Below, piece after piece: positions 38,650 through 46,080 of a stretch of 64,000 bases of DNA (position 1 is its first letter; the number at the start of each line of letters is the position of its first letter). Under the pieces are notes generated by a model. That model saw only the letters and a program-made list of their open reading frames with translations, made no database searches and was not told the DNA's origin. Both the position numbers and the translations under genes were made by a program. The DNA comes from Cinclus cinclus (lineage: Eukaryota; Chordata; Aves; Passeriformes; Cinclidae). The DNA lies in NCBI RefSeq assembly GCF_963662255.1, contig NC_085046.1, positions 50,607,797 through 50,671,796 of the forward strand, read 5' to 3'.

Positions 38650-40899
38650 ATGTTATCTTCTAACCTCACATTTACTTTATGGTTTTCTTCTTAGTATGAA
38701 GATAGCTTTGTTTCCATATCTGAAAGCAAAACTATATTTATAGAATTCCAGGTGGATCTTTTAGTTCATACATTTGCTTCAGGCTTAACAGATAAAAATC
38801 TTCTCTAGTACTCAGTAGGTGGAAATCTGTTTTCACAGGAAATGCTTATTTGGATATGTACAACAAAGTTAAAGTAAAGTAAAATGGCAATAACATTCAA
38901 TAACTGTACACATTTTTGATGTGTTTAGAAGGAAACTGGTGAGTCACTGACATGGATAAAAATCTGACAGAGAAAATTGCTGTGAGCAAACAATGATGCA
39001 AAAAATATTTAAACATTTAAAGATTTCATTGACAGTAGCTTTATAGGTATATCTCTGCTCCTAGGGTAAGTTATAAAATCCTTGGGACAATACCACTCAT
39101 TTCAGAAATCCAGGAAAATTAGTTTTGAATAAATGTTCCAAAATAAGAACAAGACTGAGCATTTGTCTTTGGTTTTGGTAGTCCTTTGTTTCTGACAATC
39201 CCTGTCAAGAGTTAATTTGAGAATTCAGTTACTCAGAGTCTGCATCCTGTACCATTTCATATCCTTTTAGCTCCAGGTGGGTCTCTAAAAACATGTGGGT
39301 CAACTATGTCCCATTGTTCAGCCCATTAATATGGACCAGAAACACTTCTACTCCTTGTGCTATTGTGTAATGGACTGTAATGTAAACACTCAAAAAATTT
39401 CCCAGGTGCACAGCACAAAATAAACTTTGGGGAAAATGTTTATATTTTTTAGCCTAAAGAAGACAATAAAACTAGTCTCTTTCCCATAAAATCTTAAAAC
39501 CACTCCTACAAAAGCTATGTGTGTAGTTTGTTTCAACTTCAAAACAATTATGTACATAGATAACATCTTTCTTATACTACAGAATTTGTGAAATTGAGAC
39601 TTAAATAAAATTATTTATGCTTGTCTTCTTTGCATATTTCATATGGGATGTTGAAACTGAACCATCAGATTAATCTGTGATTCTAGCCAATCTTTTTTTC
39701 CTTTTTTTGGCCACTGCAATATTAGCCTGGCAATAAGTAATTCAAGATTTGAGAAAAAGGAGGTTCACACTGTTTTTCATGCATCCTTTGTTAAGTTTAC
39801 AGAATACCTTTAAGGTTTTCAATCACTGGTTGCCAGAGTCGTATATCAGGATTAATGTTGCATAACTCAGATGTAATGCTTCAGAGAAAATCAGAATAAA
39901 GATGACACCACATGGGACTCAGAATCATTGCCACCACTATATTTTGCCCGTGACTGGGCAATTTAGGATCTCTAAAACCACTAGGAACAAATTCTATGTG
40001 TTCAAATCCAGACTTGTATCAAGAATTAGTAAGGGTGTGCCAGTTTCATATCAGTACTAGGCTAGTTTTGAAAACTGTATTTGTTGTGTTATTCCACATT
40101 TAATTAGTAAGGACAATTGTCCCATATAACTTGTAATAGGAAATTTGAGATAAAATTTGATTGTTCGAATAAGATCTATTCTGAAACCAGAGAAGTTCTC
40201 TGCTGAGTTTTGCTAAACTAATTCAGCTTTGCCCAGTTATGAGGTTTACTCTTTAATTTATTATCAATTCTGTTGAATAATTGCAATACTGAAGTATAGT
40301 TGAAAAAAAAAAGGGGAGGGGGGAGGATGCAACACACATCCATTTAATCTCTGGAGAGGGAAAAAAGTTTCTTCATTACCCTACTCTTCTGAGGCTTGTA
40401 GTACTTCTCAACTTCTTAAATAACATTTAAGAAAACATTACATGTATTAACAAAATCTTTAGGAATTAATAATATATTTTGCTCAATTTCATATGACAAA
40501 GAAGTTTAACAGAATCTTCTAGCTATCTGATTTGGCTCTCCCTCAGAGCCACTACGGGCTTGCTGCCATAATGTCCCTCACAGTGAGTGAGCCTCAGCCT
40601 CTTCGTTTACTCTGTGGTTCTTCCAAAATTTCCACCTAAAACAAGTAGAGCATCCTCACTATGATCACACTTGAGAGGGAAGCATTGGAGGCCTCCAAAT
40701 TCTGCCTATGGGCTACCTGGAAGGAAGACAGCTGTGTGACTGAAACCTCACAGAAAGCGGAATTCCATCTGCAGCATGGAGAGCTCTCCCTGTTCTGCCA
40801 AGTCATCTAAGCCACACAAGAAGACAGCAAACTAACATTTCTATTCATTCTAGCTGGTGTGCACAAGGACATATTACAATGTCCTAGCGACCACACCAG
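38650..40899. other. AT-rich noncoding DNA
   Basis: No gene is supported. There is an A run followed by a short G-rich stretch near 40302-40325. The last ~350 bases (from about 40530) rise in GC toward the CR1 that follows, without recognisable similarity. Confidence 0.65.
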
Positions 40900-41168
40900 C
40901 TCCATGGCATCATTCCCCACCACTCTCTAGACACGGAGGCCATCCTGGCAGTCCTTAACCCAGCAAAGAGTGCCCCTGGCCAAGCCCTGCCCTGACAGCT
41001 TATCCAGGGCTGTGCTGTGAGAGATGGAGTCAAAGGCTTGGCTCAAGTCCAGGGAGGCTCCATCCACTGCTTTTCCCTCAGACCTCAGGTGGGTCACCCA
41101 CACCTCAAAGGACATGGCTTTGATCAGGTAGGACCTGCCTTTCCTAAAGCCACATTCCTCGGGAGATC
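40900..41168 (-). mobile_element. CR1 LINE reverse-transcriptase fragment, 3'-side part of an interrupted copy
   Basis: The minus-strand translation contains GFRKGRSYLI, then VTHLRSEGKAVDGASLDLSQ, AFDSISHSTALDKLSGQGL and WVKDCQDGLRV. This is the order seen in CR1 reverse transcriptase around the first catalytic Asp motif (family form D-L/F-S-K-A-F-D-T-V-S-H). The copy is not intact, and similarity fades to the left near 40900. The matching upstream coding portion lies at 42110-42800, and the ~940 bp between them interrupt the element. The terminal GAGATC (41163-41168) is repeated at 42110-42115, consistent with a target-site duplication of the interrupting insertion. Confidence 0.85.
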
Positions 41169-42109
41169 AAAATCACGAGAGACGGGGGCAACTGAGAGAC
41201 TTTTAACAGGATGGTGAACGCCTCATGGCATTAGTCTCATAGAAGGGTGAGACATTAAAGGTATTCCATTGAATGCCCTAAAATCAGAAGCAGCCTAATT
41301 CCTTGTTACAATGCATTATGCCAGTTTTATAACCAATCACATGCTTCTGTGAAACTTGGGAACATCTTTTTACACCAATCGTTACTTGCTTTACTTTTTG
41401 CGGCTCTGCCGCAGTCTGTTATTTTGAACCAACCATATAACACTTCACAAACCTACACTGATCCATCTTAAGCTTCTAATTTACTTCATAACAGGTTGTA
41501 CTGCTGAACCTTAAAATCTTTTACTCTCTCGCTTAACACATTGCTTTGCTTCCAGAATGCATGTTGCTGTTTGTTTAAAACATCGCTTCCCTTCAACTAT
41601 GAACTCCTGTACTTGTGTTGATAGCTGATAAGCAGAACTCGGCCATGGCTCGACTGAGGCCCTGTGGTCAGAGGACAAGTGCTGAGAGGCACGTAGACAC
41701 AGCAAGTCAGCATGTCTTTGAGGCAGGAGTCATACAATAATAAGATAGAAGTCTAAGGAGTAGCAGATAGAAGTCTGTGAACAAAGACACTGTTAAGAAA
41801 GCAGAGGGCGTAACTATCTCACGCTTGCTGAAGCCAATTATTTAAGGAAAACACGGAAGAAGAACCAATAAGCATATGTCAAGTGTAACTAAGCAAGTAT
41901 GCAAAAGGTATAAATGTTAATACGTTTTCTTTAATAAAGCGAACAATGCTCTACCAATCATATTGATTGATTGCATTCTTCCCTCGCCGAATTCCTCCGC
42001 ATACTTGTTTTGTGTCTGTTCCATTTTCAGTGTCCCAATTCTCCAAGCTTTCTTCAAGGCCTTCGGTGAAACACTGTATTCATCTCTAGCCCTATGCACA
42101 AGGCCCTGA
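41169..42109 (+). mobile_element. Insertion nested in CR1, possibly retroviral LTR-derived
   Basis: This 941-bp block splits one CR1 reverse-transcriptase frame and is bordered by the 6-bp direct repeat GAGATC. Its content is not CR1. On the plus strand it carries CCAAT boxes at 41834 and 41865, TATAAA at 41909 and AATAAA at 41933. That compact order and the ~24-bp TATA-to-AATAAA spacing recall retroviral LTRs with a short R region, and a 6-bp duplication fits ERVK-like elements. However, the block does not begin with TG or end with CA at the inferred junctions, and no primer-binding site or gag/pol/env domain was recognised. Short open frames on the minus strand have no recognised homology. 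The insertion event is well supported; the element class is not. Confidence 0.5.
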
Positions 42110-42800
42110 GAGATCTCAGCACTTGCAATTCCCACGCCCCTTGGCTGGGCCTGGTCCCTTGGATGCCCTCTGTGGGTCGTGCGATCCCCCTCCTGCTGAT
42201 CTGCTCCAGAACCTTGCTGGGCCCCGAGGTCAGGCTGACAGGTCTGTGGTTCCTCACATCCTCACTGCAGCCCTTCTTGGCTGTGGCAGTCACACTGGCA
42301 CCTCCAGTCATCTGGGACCGCCCCGACTGGCCAGGAATGATGACAATAAAGGACGGGACAGCGGCTTAGCGAGCTCTTCCGTCGGCTCCCTCGGCACCCC
42401 TGGGGCACTCCGGGCCAGGCCCGCAGACTTGTCAGTGTCTAAGTGGCTCCGCAGCTCACTGACGACTTCCTGCGGGATTGCAGGGGCTCTGGTCTGCTCC
42501 CCAACCTGTGTGCCAGCTCCGGGGACTGCTTGTCCTCCACAGGACCCGTCCGACTGTTGAAGGCTGAGGCAAAGAAGGCATTCCGTAACTCAGCATTTCC
42601 CTCCTCCCTTGTGAACATATTCCCCTCATCCCCAAACCCATTAAAGAAAGGTGGTTTTCCTTGCACCTCCAGTGTTCCTAATATTTTTTTAATAAAGACT
42701 TTATTCCCTTTTATAGTATGGGCCACTTCAAATTCAAACATGTTTTTTTGCCATTCTGCTGATCTTTCTATCTCAGGTCGGGGCCAAGGACTCTGTCCCA
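42110..42800 (-). mobile_element. CR1 LINE ORF2 fragment, 5'-side part of the interrupted copy
   Basis: Minus-strand frames give, from right to left, AELRNAFFASAFNSRTGP, then PREPTEELAKPLS, then NHRPVSLTSGPSKVLEQI. These correspond in order to the endonuclease-RT linker, the region before the RT domain and the conserved N-Y-R-P-V-S-L-T-S motif of CR1 reverse transcriptase. Frames shift between the blocks and stops are present, so it is not functional. The last frame runs up to the GAGATC repeat and continues in register in the fragment at 40900-41168. The right boundary near 42800 is where similarity ends; the first part of the GC-rich gene region lies just beyond it. Confidence 0.85.
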
Positions 42801-43294
42801 TGGTGGGTGGGTGGGGAAAGCACTTTGTCAGGGCACAGGGCTTCTTAGGGGACTTTTAGGAAGGGAGCACACAAGGTGGGACAAAAGAGAGATGCAGGTC
42901 ATTGGGAGAAGAACAAGCCGAGGCAAAGTCGAGGGCCAAAGAAGGAAAGAAGGCCTTTGTGAGCAGGGGCATCTCCATGGAAACCACCTGTTCTCTGGGA
43001 CATGGGGCAGCCATGCCCACCAGGCCTTTGTGAGGCTCGGTGGCATCATGCCCGGAGGCCATTGTGATGCAGGTCAATGTCCTGACTGTGGGTACTATAA
43101 AAACCTGCAGTGGCCACTCCCAGGAGAGCTTTCTGAGGAGGCAGCAGCTTCTCAGGAGGTGGCAACTTTCCTGTGTGCCTGCAGCCAGTGTCTGGCAAAA
43201 AATCTTCAAGATGTCAAAGCACTAGAAGGCAAACGTCCACGGCCAGCCCCGTGAGTGGCAGCCACTGCTGTACAAACGGCATGGGCCAGCAGAA
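42801..43294 (+). promoter_or_regulatory. Upstream region of the orphan gene, TATA box at 43096
   Basis: TATAAAAA at 43096-43103 sits 192 bp before the predicted start codon, so transcription would begin near 43125-43130 and leave a leader of about 165 nt. GGCCTTTGTGAG occurs twice upstream (42952-42963 and 43023-43034). The leader has a tiny upstream ORF (ATG at 43211, four codons MSKH then TAG) and a GTGAGT donor-like hexamer at 43251. If that donor is used, the gene has a 5' noncoding exon. A frame across 42811-43254 is open, but it runs through the TATA box and ends before the main ORF in another frame, so I do not call it a gene. Confidence 0.45.
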
Positions 43295-44722
43295 ATGCAG
43301 GGCCATGGCCTGTCACCCGTGCATCCCACACGTGGTGTGCCGCTGTGCACCGGGACCCAGCCAGCTTGGAAGCACCTGGGGCACTCTGAGACAGAGGAGC
43401 CCATCAAGGTGCAGGAAGGGCATGGCAGCTATGCCTGCAGTGACCTGTTTAAAGCCCTGGGCCCATATCTGCGTGAGAACAGGTCCGACAAGTCCACCTG
43501 GAGAACCTCCAAATGCTTAAGTGCCCACCGACAGGCACAGGGAATTCATCGGCCAGGCCAGCAAACTGCGCGTCGCAAGCAGCTGTGCCCAGATGATGAT
43601 GAGGAGGCCATGCTGCGTCGGGTGCGAAAAATGAGGGAGGAGCTGGAGGAGCTAAGAGACGAATTCTATGATGTCCGGTTTAGAGCCATCCTCTCCTCCC
43701 TGAAGAAAGACAAAGAAAGCCCCACAGAGTCCAGGTGCATCCTCCAGGATCCACCAAGCCCCACCCTGGAGGCGCCTGCAGGCCCCTCAAAGCGGCACAG
43801 CACTTGCAGCGTGACCAAGGACACCGCAGGAGAGACACCCAAGCGGTCTGAGCTTGTGTCTCTTGACCAGTCCTTGGCCAAGCTGTGCCCTGCCCCTGAG
43901 GACTGGCTGTCCTGCGACGCTCTCGTCAGGGAGATACTGGACAGCTGGGACCAAGAAGAGTTCCCTGCCAGGAAAGCAGCAGGAGAGAGGGACAGTGAGC
44001 CACAGAGTGCCTTCCTTTGTCCACCACAAGACAAAGAAGGATGTCTCCTCAGGGATGAGTCAAGTGTCAGCCCGGAACTTGGTGCAGGCTCCCAGGGGCC
44101 GCACAGCATGGCGGGCGTGACCAAAGCCTCAGCAGGAGAGGCAGAAAACAATGCAGACGCCTTGGCACAGTTATGCTCTGCCTCTGGCCACTCACCAGCC
44201 TGCGATGTTCTTCTGAACAAGCTCCCGGAAGAGTGGGAGCAAGAAGAGCTCCAGGACAGAGCAGTGGCAGGACTGAGGGGCAGGACTGAGCCAGAGGAGG
44301 TGGTGTCTCTCCCAGCCCGAGAAGAAGAGGAAGAGACAGCACCCTCTCCTCCGCTCAGCAGTTCCTGGAATGAGGGGCTCGGCCAGCCTCTCCCCACGGC
44401 ACTGCCTGAAGACGTCGAGATGTCTGCAGTTTGCACCTCGCCTGCCCACGCTGCAGATGAGCCAGACGCAGCACGGATGAAGGCTGCCTGTGCCCTGGCC
44501 ATCCCTCCCCAGGAAAAGCCCTGCAGAGATGGGGCGCCAGCAGGGGCTTGCCCGGGACCCACCCAGGCCCTGGCAAGCAGTGTACCTGCTCGCCCCTCTG
44601 GCATGCCCACTATCCCGCAGCCCCCAGCCCCACAGCGATGGCGCTCCATCACCAAGATGGCCCGGCAGACTCTGCGCCGGCTTCTCTCCTGCAGCTGCCT
44701 CAGGGGGCAGCCAGAGGAGTGA
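43295..44722 (+). CDS. 475-residue orphan protein: acidic coiled coil, two internal repeats, basic Cys C-terminus
   Basis: ATG-initiated single-exon frame of 475 codons, far longer than any other frame in the window. An in-frame TAG at 43223 lies upstream and the 43295 ATG is the first in this frame. Visible parts are a Cys/Arg-containing N-terminal 100 residues and a charged helix at about 100-138 (DDEEAMLRRV..., heptad-like Leu/Met/Phe spacing), likely a coiled coil. A Pro/Ser/Thr-rich linker follows. Two diverged repeats lie at about 163-253 and 268-347, each containing LA-x-L-C and CD-x-L followed by WDQEE or WEQEE. An acidic run EEEEE occurs near 343-347. The end is basic and amphipathic with a CSC cluster (about 448-475), which could be a lipid-modified membrane tether. 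No enzyme motif, signal peptide or membrane span is seen. I do not recognise the family. A frameshifted partial paralogue lies at 45291-45630. The compact TATA-ORF-AATAAA layout fits a small lineage-specific gene or an old retrocopy. Expression is unknown. Confidence 0.6.
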   Translation: MQGHGLSPVHPTRGVPLCTGTQPAWKHLGHSETEEPIKVQEGHGSYACSDLFKALGPYLRENRSDKSTWRTSKCLSAHRQAQGIHRPGQQTARRKQLCPDDDEEAMLRRVRKMREELEELRDEFYDVRFRAILSSLKKDKESPTESRCILQDPPSPTLEAPAGPSKRHSTCSVTKDTAGETPKRSELVSLDQSLAKLCPAPEDWLSCDALVREILDSWDQEEFPARKAAGERDSEPQSAFLCPPQDKEGCLLRDESSVSPELGAGSQGPHSMAGVTKASAGEAENNADALAQLCSASGHSPACDVLLNKLPEEWEQEELQDRAVAGLRGRTEPEEVVSLPAREEEEETAPSPPLSSSWNEGLGQPLPTALPEDVEMSAVCTSPAHAADEPDAARMKAACALAIPPQEKPCRDGAPAGACPGPTQALASSVPARPSGMPTIPQPPAPQRWRSITKMARQTLRRLLSCSCLRGQPEE

Positions 44723-44857
44723 GCCCGGCTGCCAGCTCCAGGACCATGCCCTAAGATGTCGGCTCACCCCAAGGACTCCAGCTCCTGATTTTTCCCTCTT
44801 TCCTTCTCACCCTCATCTTTCCCGTCCATATCTCTCTACCCCTTTAATTTACTGTTC

Positions 44858-44863
44858 AATAAA
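44858..44863 (+). terminator. Polyadenylation signal of the orphan gene
   Basis: A perfect AATAAA lies 136 bp after the stop codon, in a stretch that turns from C-rich to T-rich. Cleavage would fall near 44875-44885, just before a CR1-derived segment. This is the only canonical signal between the stop codon and that CR1. Confidence 0.6.
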
Positions 44864-44954
44864 ATCCTAATTGTTAACTTTGATAGCTGGTCTCCTTGGC
44901 ACCTTCTTTCAGGCAGACACTTCTCTCAGTAATTGCATCTCAGCAGGGGCATGC

Positions 44955-45240
44955 ATCTGTGCACAGCACTCAAGGTGTGACCTCCCCAGTGCCCAGCACA
45001 CAGGGACCGTCACTGCCCTGGTCCTGCTGGCCACACTAGTGCTGACACAGAAGGCCAGGAGGCCACTGGCCTCCTTGTCCACCTGGGCACTCGTCAGCTC
45101 ATGTTCCGCCACTGTTGGCCCTCACCACCGGGGCCTTTCCTGCTGGGCAGCTTTCCAGCCATATTGCCCTCAGCCTGGAAAATTGCAGGGGCTTGTTGGG
45201 ACACAAGGGCAGCACCATGACTTGGTCTTCTCGCGTCTCA
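44955..45240 (-). mobile_element. CR1 LINE fragment, ORF2 3' coding part
   Basis: The plus strand reads CTCAAGGTGTGACCTCCCCA, then TGGTCCTGCTGGCCACACTA, then GGCCACTGGCCTCCTTGTCC and CTGGGCAGCTTTCCAGCC. In avian CR1 these blocks occur in this order as the reverse complement of the region after the reverse transcriptase. The element is therefore on the minus strand, truncated at both ends, and it separates the orphan gene from its partial paralogue. It has no coding capacity. Confidence 0.85.
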
Positions 45241-45290
45241 TCCTTGTGGCCTCACATCATCAATCCTACCTGTCCACATCCCCTGTAGTT

Positions 45291-45630
45291 GAAAGCCCCA
45301 CCAAGTCCAGTTGCATCCTCAGGGATCTATCAAGCCCCACCCTTGAGCCAGTTGCAGGCCCCTCAGAGCCACTCAGCAATTGTAGCATGACCAAAGCTGT
45401 CATGGGAGAGATATCAATGCAGTCTGAACTTGTGTCTCTTGAGGAGTTTTTGGCCAAGCCGTTGGGTCTGATGACTTGCTGCCCTACGACACTCTCATCA
45501 AGGAGCTAGTGGTAAACTTGGACCAAGTTGAGCTGTCTGACAGAGAAGTGGCAAGGGAGAGGCTTAGGAAGCCAGAGAGTGCTTTCCTTCACCCACCGCA
45601 AGACAAAGAAGGATGTGTCCTCAGGGATGG
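45291..45630 (+). pseudogene. Frameshifted partial paralogue of the 475-residue orphan gene
   Basis: This 340-bp block aligns end to end with 43715-44058 inside the orphan gene, corresponding to residues about 141-254: the linker and the first internal repeat. Shared peptide blocks include SELVSL, LAK and SAFL-x-PPQDKEGC-x-LRD. A net 4-bp deletion near 45460-45475 shifts the frame, so the 5' part reads in one frame and the 3' part in another, starting YDTLIKELV. No start codon, coiled-coil part or C-terminus is present. After the deletion the two copies align for 49 codons without gaps. A splice-acceptor-like CCCCTGTAG ends at 45288, two bases before the similarity begins. This is a decayed partial copy rather than a second active gene. 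Confidence 0.75.
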
Positions 45631-46080
45631 CCACATCCAAGCCCTAGCTGCATATTATACAGTTACATTGGATTATTTTGTCATAATCCTACAAACTGAA
45701 TTTATAGCAAACTCTTTGAATTTAAAAGAGCTTGCTCTCAGCTCCATTTCACTCCTAAATAAGTCCTTTAATATAATGTTGGTTTATTAATAGACGCTTC
45801 CTCACAGCCGGAGACAATTGTCGAAAAAGGACTGGCTGAGGCCCAAGGGCCATCACGTGCAGTGTGCAATTGATTGTGCGATTCAGTTTAGCAGTGAGAG
45901 TCAACAAGGCAAGTGTTAGTGAGAGATAACATATGCTTTGTGCGTATTGTCAGAGAGAAGGTGAACCCTGTGTTTCCAACGTGTGGTGTGTGTTATCACA
46001 TATTAACACGAGCATCAATATATCTTAGATTGACTAAAAAGCATGTAAGTAAAAAACCCACCTATAAATTAGTGGATAAT
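45631..46080. other. Unclassified segment, possible old repeat
   Basis: Similarity to the orphan gene stops here and composition drifts back toward AT-rich. The part around 45790-45990 is less AT-rich, with CpG dinucleotides (for example GACGCTTCC, CACAGCCGGAGAC, TGTCGAAAA). That suggests an inserted element rather than background, but no ends, duplication or protein similarity were recognised. Confidence 0.3.

Noticed and set aside
42811..43254. A 147-codon plus-strand frame with CPDC and CSQC motifs before the orphan gene
   Set aside because: It runs across the TATA box and is out of frame with the long ORF. GC-rich DNA makes such frames common. It should be revisited only if transcripts start further upstream.
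43666..44655. A 329-codon open frame on the minus strand
   Set aside because: It is fully antisense to the 475-codon gene, is Ser/Gly/Ala/Leu-rich as expected for the complement of a GC-rich coding frame, and has no regulatory signals of its own. It is most likely a shadow frame.
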